Both the position numbers and the translations under genes were made by a program. From assembly GCF_014200575.1 (NCBI RefSeq), contig NZ_JACHBZ010000008.1:172128-236127 (forward strand): DNA of 64,000 nucleotides, read 5' to 3'. This DNA is from Mucilaginibacter saanensis. GTDB lineage: Bacteria > Bacteroidota > Bacteroidia > Sphingobacteriales > Sphingobacteriaceae. Positions within the stretch are counted from its first letter, which is position 1. Every line of letters begins with the position of its first letter. Shown one piece after another: positions 26,980-36,199 of this stretch. The notes below the pieces were generated by a model. The model saw only the letters and a program-made list of their open reading frames with translations. It made no database searches and had not been told where the DNA came from.

Positions 26980-27058
26980 CATTTTATGCACCAAATTGCA
27001 ACAAAAAAGACGCAAATTCGGTGCGTACCTAAATGGAAAATGCTACGCACCGAATTGC
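26980..27058. promoter_or_regulatory. Candidate integrase-binding sites (attachment region)
   Basis: AATTCGGTGCGTA (27015-27027) and TACGCACCGAATT (27044-27056) form a perfect 13-bp inverted repeat. A related ATGCACCAAATTGC lies near 26983, and another ATGCACCGAATT near 28420 just after the integrase gene. Repeated GCACCGAATT copies on both sides of an integrase gene next to a tRNA fit core or arm-type recombinase sites; this is inference. Confidence 0.5.
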
Positions 27059-27153
27059 TTATAATTAATTGATTATCAAGATGTTCAGTCATTGAACATC
27101 TTGATAATAGCAGGCTACAAACTTACTTTTGTTTCACTTTTAAGCTTGTAATT

Positions 27154-28374
27154 ATGAAAAGTAATTTCCACCTGCTTTTTTACCTGAGAAAGCAAAAAAA
27201 CTACAAAGGCGGCCCTATGGCCGTCTACATGCGCATTACCGTAGATGGTAAACGCGTAGAAATGTCTGCCGGACGTGAATGTGATCCGACGAAATGGAAC
27301 AGCCATGCGGGTCGAGCCATCGGCGCAAAGGAAGAGATCAAATCGCTTAACAATTATCTGGACAGTCTGCTAACCAAAGTGAGAAATGCGCACCAGGTGC
27401 TGATTGATTCAAACCAGCGCATCACCACTGAAAGCCTACACAATCAATTCACAGGAAAAACAGAAAAGAGCCGCTACCTGATGCAACTGTTTGCTGAACA
27501 TAATGCCAAAGTAAAGGCATTGATTGGTAATGGGTTTGAAGCGAATACATTAAAAGGATACAATACGTCTGAAAAACACCTTACTGGCTTCCTGCAAAAA
27601 GAATATGGCAAAACAGATATAGAGATCAGCCAATTAAACTATGCCTTTATTACAGGATTTGAGTTTTACCTCAAAGCAGATTGTAAAATTACCGGAGTAT
27701 CTGCAGCCAAGTACATTAAACATCTTAAAAAAATAGCTAATCATTGTATCGCTAATGGCTGGCTGAAGCAAAATCCATTCATCAATTTTAAATCCACTGC
27801 CAAGGCAAAAGAACGCACTTTTCTTACGCAGCAGGAACTTGATAATATTACGACATCCCCGAAGATTACGATTGAGCGCCTGAAGCAAGTAAGAGATATT
27901 TTTGTTTTTTGCTGTTACACTGGTTTGTCTTATGCCGATGTAAAGAAGCTAAAACGCAGCGAGATCGGCATCGGCATGGATGGTGAGCAATGGATATTTA
28001 CAAGTCGCCAAAAAACGGATACATCTTCCCGTATACCGCTGCTCCCTGTAGCTTTAGCAATATTAAACCGTTATCAGGCTCATCCCCAATGTGAAAATAA
28101 AGGATTGCTATTACCTGTATTGAGTAATCAAAAAATGAATGCTTACCTTAAAGAAATAGCTGACCTATCGGATGTCCTTAAACACTTGACGTTTCACCTG
28201 GCAAGGCACACGTTTGCCACAACAGTTACCCTATCCAATAGTGTACCGATAGAAACGGTCAGCAAAATGTTAGGGCACACCAATATCAAAACCACCCAGC
28301 ACTATGCTAAAATCCTGGACTTAAAAGTGAGCCAGGATATGGCAGCTCTCAAACAGAAATATCTAACCGTTTAA
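27154..28374 (+). CDS. Tyrosine recombinase (integrase) of the tRNA-Glu island
   Basis: A 406-residue integrase with an N-terminal arm-binding domain (about 1-100), a SAM-like core-binding domain (about 105-205) and a catalytic domain. HxxR is in HLARHTFAT (His348, Arg351), then LGHTNIKTTQHYAKI gives His375 and Tyr384. The position of the first catalytic Arg is Ser259 in CYTGLSYADVKKL, which is also the case in the CTnDOT integrase (from memory), so it is probably active. It reads away from tRNA-Glu and marks the left end of the island. Confidence 0.92.
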   Translation: MKSNFHLLFYLRKQKNYKGGPMAVYMRITVDGKRVEMSAGRECDPTKWNSHAGRAIGAKEEIKSLNNYLDSLLTKVRNAHQVLIDSNQRITTESLHNQFTGKTEKSRYLMQLFAEHNAKVKALIGNGFEANTLKGYNTSEKHLTGFLQKEYGKTDIEISQLNYAFITGFEFYLKADCKITGVSAAKYIKHLKKIANHCIANGWLKQNPFINFKSTAKAKERTFLTQQELDNITTSPKITIERLKQVRDIFVFCCYTGLSYADVKKLKRSEIGIGMDGEQWIFTSRQKTDTSSRIPLLPVALAILNRYQAHPQCENKGLLLPVLSNQKMNAYLKEIADLSDVLKHLTFHLARHTFATTVTLSNSVPIETVSKMLGHTNIKTTQHYAKILDLKVSQDMAALKQKYLTV

Positions 28375-28383
28375 TAATTACAG

Positions 28384-28416
28384 CTCTATAAGGTGGCAAA
28401 ATGGCACCTTATAGAG
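28384..28416 (+). terminator. Terminator after the integrase
   Basis: CTCTATAAGGTG pairs perfectly with CACCTTATAGAG around nine bases; it lies nine bases after the integrase stop. The U-tract is weak. Confidence 0.6.
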
Positions 28417-28961
28417 TTTATGCACCGAATTACGTACCGCGTGTTCTAATGGGATTTTGGACATTTTAATGAAGGAGGTCGAAGGTGGACGGGACAGCAA
28501 CCTGTTCCTGTAATTCACTCATTTTTAATATCTTACAAGTTTGCAATGGTGGTAATTCCCGAATTTTCCACAAATAATTTGCAACAGTTTAATTACTAAT
28601 GACTTACATAAAGATAAGCATTAATACCGATGGATGCAATTTAGGTTGCAAATAATAAGTCCTTTCCAAACAAATGCTATTAAGATCAATAACCGCAAAG
28701 TACGCCCAATGGATTAGATATTCAGCTAGTAAGTAGCTTACGTTATTTTTGACCGAATTTCAATTTACAGTATTGAGGGGTGCTCTATTGGACGGAGCAT
28801 ATGCCGGAATTTGGGAGTAGACAGTGTGGGCTAAAGTGCAGCGAGACGAACATAAGTATATATAATATTCCGTAAAATATTATATATGGCTAAACCGAAA
28901 TATCTTGATTAAAAACCACCAATATCTAAAAATTCATCCGATAGATACTTAACGTTTGTTG
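28417..28961. other. Gene-free stretch between integrase and HerA
   Basis: No convincing gene. It holds a GCACCGAATT copy at about 28422 and a perfect 12-bp AT palindrome (ATATATAATATT, 28858-28869, with AATATTATATAT, 28876-28887), which lies past the 3' end of the minus-strand HerA gene and could end its transcript. Confidence 0.5.
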
Positions 28962-30629
28962 TTATTTGTGCCATTCAACTTTTAACTGATCAAAGTCCAA
29001 TTGCTTCCATTCTTCTTTCCAAAGTTGCCAATAAGGTATATCATTAGAAGACGGCTGCTTATCGCAACGATCAATCTGAATGATTGACGGCAGAATTATT
29101 GATTCCCCAACAATCAATGCTTCCCCTTGCTTGAAGGATGTCATTTGATCAACTAACGAGCCTAATGTGTCTGGAAGCAATTTTTTAACGTAACCCTGAT
29201 CCACAGGATTTGTCAATCTCATAGCTATAAAATTATTGCACTGAGAAAAAATTGTTTCCGATATTTCAGAGGGACGTTGACTAGCTAGTAACAACGTCAC
29301 GCCATATTTCCTACCTTCCTTAGCAATCCGTTCAATTGATTTTTTAGATGATCGATATTTCATCAACTCGCTGTTTGGTACATATTTGTGTGCCTCCTCG
29401 TATACAAGTAATATCGGAATATCGTTGTTGATTTTTTCGTCAGGGTTTTTTGCTGCTCTCAATCGTTTATAAAAATAGCCGTATTCAAATATCAACCGGG
29501 AAATTAACGATACCGTGATACTCAAAACCTCAAATGGAACGCCACTTAAATCAATTACCGTTATATTCGAAGGTTTATCTGTATTGTAGCCAAGAAGCGT
29601 TTCTAAGGTTTTTTCGAAAGTGATGGTTTTAACCCGGTCGCCAAGGAGGAAATCAAGCCGCGAATCGTTGACTTTATTTTCTAGCCTATTAACAAAATTA
29701 GTTAATTTACCGTACAGGCTGCCTTGCACAGTTTTTGGCTCCCCCTTTTTAGGGCCGCTTGCATAGACTTCACCAGTATCTATCGTTTCAGTATTCTTAT
29801 CTATCGCTGATTTCAGTACCGCGTTAATGTCAAAATAAAGTGGCGAATCATAGTGTATATTGTTTTTTTCCACAGCGGTGCCCGTAAATCTACTTTTCCT
29901 ATCTTCAACTACACATTCCTTAAAAATATACCTTTGATTGTGGTCATTTGCTTCGGTGTCCAAGAAAAACTCCTCCAACTCCTCGCTATTCAGCAACCAA
30001 TATGGCAGCACTAAATTTGTAGTGTTAATGAAATTAGCTTCAGGAAACGCAGACTTATATTCGGAATGAATATCGAATAAAATTACATGGGAATTATTCA
30101 ACGAAAAAGAACCGCTTTTCTCGTTGATTGCTTTTTGGATAATAGTAGTCAGTGTATGGGATTTTCCAGAACCAGTTGAACCAACAATTGCTATATGTTT
30201 ATTAAAAAATTTATTCCCGTTTATAGGAACGGCAACATTCTTATTAGATGACAATTTCGCAAAACAAAAACTCTCTTCTGCAGAAACTGAATCCTGATAA
30301 ATTTTCTTAATTTCCTCAATGGTAGCTGGTTTGACCTGCTTTGGCGGAATGGCTAAAGCATCTCCTCCCCGCTCAAACTTCCCATCACGTAAAATTCCCA
30401 GCGGAAACGCTTCTATGATATAGTCTCGCTTCCCTTCCTGGCCGACAATTATTTGAAAGTTTTCAATGACCGCAATGAGCAACGCATTTTCGTTATCCTC
30501 TATTTTCAAATAAGAACCCACCCGCAAAGATTCTTCTGCAACCTTGAAATCTTCCAAATTATCTACGACTATTTTTACCTTATTAGGAAAAACAGCGATT
30601 ACCTGGGCATTTATTTTTTCTTCTTCCAT
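28962..30629 (-). CDS. HerA-like ATPase of a DUF4297-HerA defence system
   Basis: A 555-residue hexameric-type motor. The N-terminal HAS-barrel is at about 1-100; Walker A GSTGSGKSHT is at 150-159; Walker B VYEEAH is at 409-414; RIAKEGRKYG and LLLASQRPSEIS are the arginine-finger and sensor blocks of HerA/FtsK-type ATPases. It follows the DUF4297 gene by two bases on the same strand. Pairs of HerA and a DUF4297 nuclease are a known anti-phage system in which the two proteins form a large complex that degrades DNA. Low GC compared with the chromosome fits horizontal gain. Confidence 0.88.
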   Translation of the reverse strand: MEEEKINAQVIAVFPNKVKIVVDNLEDFKVAEESLRVGSYLKIEDNENALLIAVIENFQIIVGQEGKRDYIIEAFPLGILRDGKFERGGDALAIPPKQVKPATIEEIKKIYQDSVSAEESFCFAKLSSNKNVAVPINGNKFFNKHIAIVGSTGSGKSHTLTTIIQKAINEKSGSFSLNNSHVILFDIHSEYKSAFPEANFINTTNLVLPYWLLNSEELEEFFLDTEANDHNQRYIFKECVVEDRKSRFTGTAVEKNNIHYDSPLYFDINAVLKSAIDKNTETIDTGEVYASGPKKGEPKTVQGSLYGKLTNFVNRLENKVNDSRLDFLLGDRVKTITFEKTLETLLGYNTDKPSNITVIDLSGVPFEVLSITVSLISRLIFEYGYFYKRLRAAKNPDEKINNDIPILLVYEEAHKYVPNSELMKYRSSKKSIERIAKEGRKYGVTLLLASQRPSEISETIFSQCNNFIAMRLTNPVDQGYVKKLLPDTLGSLVDQMTSFKQGEALIVGESIILPSIIQIDRCDKQPSSNDIPYWQLWKEEWKQLDFDQLKVEWHK

Positions 30630-30631
30630 AA

Positions 30632-31870
30632 CTAAATGATTTGCTTTATTTCGGAGAGTTTGCCGATTTGGATTTTAATATGATGAATTTGTCCGGAGGT
30701 TGTCTCAAAGAAAGGTTCCGTCAGATAAAACTGATAGACTTCCCTTCTCTTCGTAATTGCATTTAAGCAATCCGATATATCATTGACTGCACTCAATATT
30801 TTTAATTTTATGCCATTTTGATTATTCGCAGGCTTCACAGCTGATGAAACGTTAAATTCAGAACCTAAAAACGGGTATCCATCATTAATCAATAATCCTT
30901 CATTTAATAATTGCGTTTTTATTTCCACTAACTTCTCGGGAGATAAACCCTTTAAAAAAATATAAGGACAAAAAGGGTTAGGCTCCCGTTGCGTTAGTTT
31001 TGCCCATTTCCTAGCTATTAAATGAATAATTTCAACTAACTCATCCTGAGTGTGCAAAGTGAAATTTGTGTCCACAAGAAAAAAACGTTCGAAAGGAGAT
31101 ATATTCAGCTGTGTAAAATATTCTTTTCTTAACGCGGCCAAATGCGCTTTAAGCCCTTTTAATTGGATGAACCATTCATTAAATAAAATAGCTTTTTTAT
31201 CGATGCTATTTAAAAAAATGTGTTGGGTGATAATCCGGTCTGTCGCCTTTTCTTTGATAGACAGCTCTTTAATAACACGCAACGCGTTATTATAAAAAAA
31301 ATATTCTGCGGCAAAATCACTACAGCTAAATTGAGTTTTCAACGCTTTAATGATGGAATTGTATTGGGCATCAAATTCTTGTCCGTTTAAATTAATGTTA
31401 AGTTGTCCAATAAACTTTCCGAGATCAATATCATTTAAGCCTAATTCAGTGTGATGATAATGTGTTACTTTGCTTTTTATACCATTGATTTCTTGTGTTC
31501 TAGTATAGGTTAAAAAATTGTCTTTAAGAAAATCAATATCAATCGGAAGCTGTAATTTACTTTGGCCTGATTTATAATATCCAGTTAAAAAGTATTTTAT
31601 AGAAGGAGTCTTCCCTGCTTTAACTTCTGCAAAGTGGGAAAGCATATACATAATTGGTTCCTTTATAACAGAGTGATTATACTCTGTTTTGGAATAATAT
31701 TTACACTGTACAGCAGTCGTTTCTGTGGCGGTATGAATATCAATGTCTTCAATACATTCAATTTGAACGGCTTCCTCGGATTTTGCCAAAGACAAAAGGT
31801 TCAGTATAGAATAATCGAATTGATAAAAATATCCTTTTATAGTATCCGTTGCTGATCTATCCATGTACAC
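30632..31870 (-). CDS. DUF4297-like nuclease partner of HerA
   Basis: A 412-residue protein. The N-terminal segment GYFYQFDYSILNLL, followed by IECIEDIDI and VQCKYYSKTE, is a PD-(D/E)XK nuclease of the DUF4297/Cap4 group: Glu38 or Glu41, Asp42 or Asp44 and Gln55-x-Lys57 form the ExD...QxK set. The rest is helical without known motifs and probably binds HerA. The first gene of the pair; a second Met (31864) is also a possible start. Function in phage defence is inferred from the pairing. Confidence 0.82.
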   Translation of the reverse strand: MYMDRSATDTIKGYFYQFDYSILNLLSLAKSEEAVQIECIEDIDIHTATETTAVQCKYYSKTEYNHSVIKEPIMYMLSHFAEVKAGKTPSIKYFLTGYYKSGQSKLQLPIDIDFLKDNFLTYTRTQEINGIKSKVTHYHHTELGLNDIDLGKFIGQLNINLNGQEFDAQYNSIIKALKTQFSCSDFAAEYFFYNNALRVIKELSIKEKATDRIITQHIFLNSIDKKAILFNEWFIQLKGLKAHLAALRKEYFTQLNISPFERFFLVDTNFTLHTQDELVEIIHLIARKWAKLTQREPNPFCPYIFLKGLSPEKLVEIKTQLLNEGLLINDGYPFLGSEFNVSSAVKPANNQNGIKLKILSAVNDISDCLNAITKRREVYQFYLTEPFFETTSGQIHHIKIQIGKLSEIKQII

Positions 31871-32266
31871 TTTAATAAAGTTCCATATTTTTTAATAAGC
31901 AGGCTTCACAGCGGGAGGGTATTAAGAAACTGGAATAAGGTTTACCAAATGTAAGATAGTATTATTTAAAATAATGAAACACAAAGAAATAATTTAATAA
32001 AGCAGCTAAAACATACATTTGGCAACACCAAAATAAACAATTAACCAATTTTTATAACAAATAATTATCTTCGATACCATTTCCTAAATATTATCATGAG
32101 CTATATCCTTCTCAATACTTAATGACAAAGAATTTGAGCAGAATTTACTACAGCATACTCAAAGAGACCATGATTTGGGATAATTAAGGAATGCATAAAA
32201 ATTTAATAAAATATTAAAAATAATTTAACTTCATTCTTTGCAAACCAGATCATCAATTGAAATGAT
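31871..32266. other. Divergent promoter region, DUF4297 versus retron
   Basis: 396 AT-rich bases between divergent operons, without a credible ORF. A CATTCTTTG element near 32231-32240 could be the -7 box for the retron operon. No palindromic operator was noticed. Confidence 0.4.
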
Positions 32267-33133
32267 ATGGTATTTAAGCCTTGTCTGATTATGGAAGCCA
32301 TTGAAGCTATTTTATCAATAAATCGTATTTTTAAGAAAAATAAATGGCATGAAAAAGATGTGCAGGATTTAGCAATGGAAGGCTTTTGCCGCCTACTTGA
32401 TTCGCTCGAACCCGAACAACGTATTTTGCTTCTTGAATTAACAAATAATTACCAGTGGATTTCACATGACGAGTATCGGGATAAGTTCGTTCAAGCGATG
32501 GAAACCATTTCTGAAGATCAACTTACTGATGTAAAAAAAATCCATTTTTTCCCAATCATCAAGCCTGAAGATGAAAATAAAGTTAAGAGTGGAGAACACC
32601 TGTTTTATATCATCAAGTCTTTTAAAAGATTAATGACTAAGTATAATCACATACAATTTGAGTATTTGAAAACCTTTGATCAATTACAGGCTCTTAAATT
32701 AGAATCTGAAGAACGATTATTTTTGGTTGATGACTATATCGGCTCAGGCGACACATTTAATCATTGCCTGACTGAGGTTGCTAAGAATTCGAGTTTGTCA
32801 TCCTCAGCTATTAAAGTAGTTTGCATAGCCATCCAAGAGGATACACAATTGAATTTAGTATTAGACGGTTATGCGGTATTGAAAACGATAGTATTAAAAA
32901 AAGGCATAACCGATTATAATGAACGAGCCGTAGTGGAGGAAAAGAAAACGTTGATGCGTGAAATTGAGCGAAATATACCAGGTTCTAAATCAGTTAGTTT
33001 AGGATACAACGAAACGGAAGCTTTGATTACTATGGCCCGAACTCCAGATAATACATTTCCTGTTTTTTGGAAGAAGTTTAGGAAAGAAGGTAAATATTTT
33101 GATGCACCATTTGCAAGATATGATGAACAATGA
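32267..33133 (+). CDS. Phosphoribosyltransferase-like (PRTase-CE) retron effector
   Basis: A 288-residue protein. The PRPP-loop-like motif LFLVDDYIGSGDTFNH (residues 151-166) matches the acidic-acidic-x-x-x-S/T-G-x-T signature of phosphoribosyltransferases; the C-terminal EALITMARTPDNTFPVFW is shared by PRTase proteins of conflict systems. A Met at 32291 is an alternative start. It overlaps the winged-helix gene by four bases, and both precede a retron RNA and reverse transcriptase; this layout is the one called type III retron in published classifications (from memory). It is presumably the toxic effector kept silent by the RT-msDNA complex. Confidence 0.82.
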   Translation: MVFKPCLIMEAIEAILSINRIFKKNKWHEKDVQDLAMEGFCRLLDSLEPEQRILLLELTNNYQWISHDEYRDKFVQAMETISEDQLTDVKKIHFFPIIKPEDENKVKSGEHLFYIIKSFKRLMTKYNHIQFEYLKTFDQLQALKLESEERLFLVDDYIGSGDTFNHCLTEVAKNSSLSSSAIKVVCIAIQEDTQLNLVLDGYAVLKTIVLKKGITDYNERAVVEEKKTLMREIERNIPGSKSVSLGYNETEALITMARTPDNTFPVFWKKFRKEGKYFDAPFARYDEQ

Positions 33134-33444
33134 ATGAACTTAATCTAACACTTTTACTCAATATCATCAAGAATAAAGGGAATGTTTTACGCCTTAAAAG
33201 GGAAAAGCTTTCATTTAGGCAGATTGCGGAATTTACTGAACAAGCCGTGGTAGATGGATTTATAACCTATTCAGATAACAAAATTATATTAACCGAACTA
33301 GGAGAAGAATTTCTGGAACTTCATTTGCCAGCGACCAAAAAGAAAAACAAAGCTGAATGGATTGAACCGGATATAAAAAATAAAATTAAACCTTATCCAA
33401 AAAATGAAGTATTTTTGCCTAACAGAAGTGAGTTCTCATTTTAA
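33130..33444 (+). CDS. Winged-helix protein of the retron
   Basis: A 104-residue protein. Residues 1-65 look like a winged helix (LNIIKNKGNVLRLKREKLSF, then TEQAVVDGFITYSDNKIILT and ELGEEFLELH), followed by a basic tail. It overlaps the PRTase gene by four bases, and the last codons coincide with the 5' a1 strand of the retron RNA. It probably links the effector to the msDNA or to the RT. Confidence 0.75.
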   Translation: MNELNLTLLLNIIKNKGNVLRLKREKLSFRQIAEFTEQAVVDGFITYSDNKIILTELGEEFLELHLPATKKKNKAEWIEPDIKNKIKPYPKNEVFLPNRSEFSF

Positions 33445-33646
33445 CTCGCAACTGAACAGAAGATATGCCTGGTGTATTCCAGGAGGGATGATGAGTTCGT
33501 CATTCCCAGTTGAGAAAAGGCTTTCGAGCCTTAGCGACAAACATAAACCGGGAGCCTCCGCCTACGGCCTGCCCCCGGCATCCCGCTTCATGTTTGCCGC
33601 TTTGTTCAATGGGCCTGGGTTTTACCCAGGCCACAATGAAATCACT
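33427..33646 (+). ncRNA. Retron msr-msd RNA
   Basis: The 220-base segment before the RT folds as a retron RNA. The a1/a2 ends pair: AGTGA(gttc)TCATT at 33427-33440 with AATGA(aa)TCACT at 33635-33646. The msr part has an outer stem CTC..AACTG / CAGTTGAG (33445-33454, 33507-33514) enclosing hairpins at 33468-33483 and 33484-33506, then a UUCG-capped hairpin AAGGCT/AGCCTT (33517-33532). The msd is a long stem with arms 33533-33553 and 33581-33601 (18 of 21 paired) capped by inner hairpins. A last 9-bp hairpin lies at 33612-33632. The exact branch G and cDNA end cannot be read. Confidence 0.8.
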
Positions 33647-33648
33647 AA

Positions 33649-34683
33649 ATGAATTTCCAACAGTATTCCGAAGCGTTTAGAAAGAAAGCATTAGCAGCTA
33701 CTTTTTCCGAAGACGAAATCATTTATTGCCTCGATTACGCTAAGCCGATAATCGAGAAGGGACTGCCTGTGGTTTATAATACAACACATTTAGCTGCGTT
33801 AGTTGGCTACCGAAAAGTCTATTTAAAAAAGGCTGTACTTTATACCAGCTATTTCTATCGGAGATTTGTGATTAGTAAACGCAATGGTAAACCACGAACG
33901 ATATCCGAACCCTTGCCTAGCTTAAAAGAAATCCAAATATGGATTTTAAAGAACATTCTTGAAAATCTACCCGTAAGCAAGTTCGCAAAAGCCTATTTAG
34001 CTAAAAAAGATGTAAGAGATAATGTAAGGTACCATATCGGTAAACCGATAGTTCTTAAACTCGATATAAAAGATTTTTTTGGATCTATCACCCAACAGTC
34101 TGTGCAACAAATTTTTCTCGATGCAAATTACTCTTCTAATATTGCAAATTTATTCAGTAAGCTTTGTACCCTTAGAGGCACTTTACCACAGGGCGCATCT
34201 ACAAGCCCGTATCTTTCAAATCTTTTTATGAATAAATTTGATGAAGTTGTAGGAGGTTATGCGATTAAAGAAAAAACCAGATATACACGCTATGCTGACG
34301 ATTTAACATTTTCAGGCAACTTTAATCCGGATAATGTTATTGAGTTTGTCCAAACTGAGATTGAAAAAATTGGACTTCGCTTAAACTTATCAAAAACAGC
34401 AGTCATGCGCCAAAATAGCAGACAGTTTGTAACGGGTATTGTTGTTAATGAAAAAATGCAGGTACCAAAAAAAGACCGCCAAAATCTTAGGCTAGAAATG
34501 CATTTCATACAAAAGTTTGGTTTAGAAAATCATCTCAGACGGGTAAAGAACAAAAAGGCTAATTATCTTCCGCATATTATTGGCAGAATAAATTATTTTA
34601 TCACAATCAATCCTGATGATGAGGAGTTCGTGAGTTACAAAAAATATTTAATTGAAACCTACGTGAATGAAAACCTAACCTAA
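33649..34683 (+). CDS. Retron reverse transcriptase
   Basis: A 344-residue reverse transcriptase. Domain marks are NVRYH at 125-129 (the retron NAxxH position), the first catalytic Asp in LKLDIKDFFGS (136-146), LPQGASTSP (179-187), the YADD box (215-218) and the retron-type VTG (261-263). Its start lies three bases after the a2 strand of the RNA. It should copy the msd into branched msDNA and, with it, restrain the PRTase effector until phage infection. Confidence 0.92.
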   Translation: MNFQQYSEAFRKKALAATFSEDEIIYCLDYAKPIIEKGLPVVYNTTHLAALVGYRKVYLKKAVLYTSYFYRRFVISKRNGKPRTISEPLPSLKEIQIWILKNILENLPVSKFAKAYLAKKDVRDNVRYHIGKPIVLKLDIKDFFGSITQQSVQQIFLDANYSSNIANLFSKLCTLRGTLPQGASTSPYLSNLFMNKFDEVVGGYAIKEKTRYTRYADDLTFSGNFNPDNVIEFVQTEIEKIGLRLNLSKTAVMRQNSRQFVTGIVVNEKMQVPKKDRQNLRLEMHFIQKFGLENHLRRVKNKKANYLPHIIGRINYFITINPDDEEFVSYKKYLIETYVNENLT

Positions 34684-34720
34684 AGGTTATTTTTGATTAG
34701 GCAATGCCTGTTTTAAGAAT

Positions 34721-34755
34721 AAAGGGTGCGTTTTGGAAAAACAACCCTTTTCTTT
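34721..34755 (+). terminator. Terminator after the retron RT
   Basis: AAAGGGT(TG) pairs with ACCCTTT and leads into CTTTT. A second inverted repeat, CTTTTCTTT / AAAGAAAAG, follows at about 34762-34795. Confidence 0.5.
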
Positions 34756-34879
34756 TACCACTTTTCTTTAGGGCGCTTGAAGAAAAGAAAAGTAGTCGCC
34801 GCCATGCTATTCAAAAAGTGCTATACTATAAATAGCGTTCATAAATACCTGATTCAAACACATTCTTTAATGCCTTAAG

Positions 34880-36199
34880 ATGACAGAGGAAGAAATGCTT
34901 AACCAATATTTAAGGGACAAGCAGAAACATAAAGCCATTAAAAAAATCGATAAGGAAGACGTCTCGCTCATTGCAATGGTTAGCATGGCGACCTCCTATT
35001 CCGAACATGAAGATGTTAGCACCTTAAATTCATCATTTGAAGAATGTTTTGAACTTTTAAAAGCGGCCAGGGATGGTGTTATATCTTTGAAAGAGGTAGA
35101 AGGAAAATTTGAACAAAACAAAGCGGTGGTCATTAGTTTACTTGAAAAAGACCGAGCTTCACTTTTAAGCGAAATACTCGACGAAAAGTTTGAGCAGTAC
35201 CAAGCGATATCGTTAGACCCAACTAAAATTGAGATTGCTGCAAGGATGAGGTCAGTTGCATTCTCCCTTAAAAAGAACATTGATAAAGCTAGACGATATG
35301 ATTTAACTGCCGAAGTTATCAAAACCGTTAAATCAAAATTTTTTGAAATATCACTCAATTTGTTAAAGACCAAAGTAAATGACAGTTCGGACCTGATTTT
35401 ATTATGTGTCGCATCAATAATTGAAAATCCTATTCGGTTATCTATTCACAACATCGAGTTAGATCTTGAATGGGAAAAATTCCCATTAAAATGGTACAGT
35501 TATAAATTTACAGTTACAGATTCCAGAAAGTATTTTAAGTTGTACAAGTGGGGTGAATCGTTAGATTTCTTTATTGAAAGATATATTGAGCATCATCTGG
35601 AAACGATCAACAAACAGTTCAAAGATCATTTTTTCCACCGATTAAAAATAATGGATCAAATGGTTAATGATACTGTTTCCTGTTATAAGAACGAGCTATT
35701 TTCCAGTTGCCTATGTACGATTTTACCATTGATCGAAGGCGCACTTTGGGCGTTCGCTGATTATTATAATTTTATTGAAAAGAATCTTTTTACCGAAATA
35801 GACGGTAAAAAGCATATTCGATTACTTAATGGAAAATTAGCTAAGGACTACACCATCGGTGATTTGCTAAAGAGGACAGTCCTTAGTGAATTCTTTGATG
35901 ACAATTTCATAAGCTATTTTTGTGATGAGTTATATAATGAACGAAACCCAATTCTACACGGCAAGGAAGTTGAGGGCTTCTGTAAAATCAATGCAGCAAA
36001 AAAGCTATTGACCTTTGATTTTTTATCGGATCGAATGGAAATGTATTTTAAGGAAGTTAATGAGCGGCAAATGGACATGTTATTAGGTGAAACTATTCTG
36101 AATAAATTATTGGCGGGGGAACCTATGTCTGATGAAGATCACGTTTCTTTATCATCAAATAGCCGTAAAATGCTTGAAATTAAAAACAGCACCATTTAG
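34880..36199 (+). CDS. HEPN-domain protein, probable RNase
   Basis: A 439-residue, mostly helical protein. Near the C-terminus LCTILPLIEGALWAFADYYN (278-297) and ELYNERNPILHGK (350-362) form a HEPN-like pair, with the catalytic-type Arg355-x4-His360 motif RNPILH. HEPN proteins with this motif cut RNA in many defence and toxin systems. The N-terminal 200 residues match nothing I know. It is 196 bases downstream of the retron RT in the same direction, after a possible terminator, so it may be an independent defence gene or an accessory of the retron. Confidence 0.72.
   Translation: MTEEEMLNQYLRDKQKHKAIKKIDKEDVSLIAMVSMATSYSEHEDVSTLNSSFEECFELLKAARDGVISLKEVEGKFEQNKAVVISLLEKDRASLLSEILDEKFEQYQAISLDPTKIEIAARMRSVAFSLKKNIDKARRYDLTAEVIKTVKSKFFEISLNLLKTKVNDSSDLILLCVASIIENPIRLSIHNIELDLEWEKFPLKWYSYKFTVTDSRKYFKLYKWGESLDFFIERYIEHHLETINKQFKDHFFHRLKIMDQMVNDTVSCYKNELFSSCLCTILPLIEGALWAFADYYNFIEKNLFTEIDGKKHIRLLNGKLAKDYTIGDLLKRTVLSEFFDDNFISYFCDELYNERNPILHGKEVEGFCKINAAKKLLTFDFLSDRMEMYFKEVNERQMDMLLGETILNKLLAGEPMSDEDHVSLSSNSRKMLEIKNSTI

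Noticed and set aside
28541..28860. Possible remnant of a mobile intron or another element before HerA
   Set aside because: No conserved domain, reading frame or intron structure could be identified.
33404..33652. 82-residue frame between the winged-helix gene and the reverse transcriptase
   Set aside because: It coincides with the stem-rich retron RNA; the translation shows no protein-like pattern.
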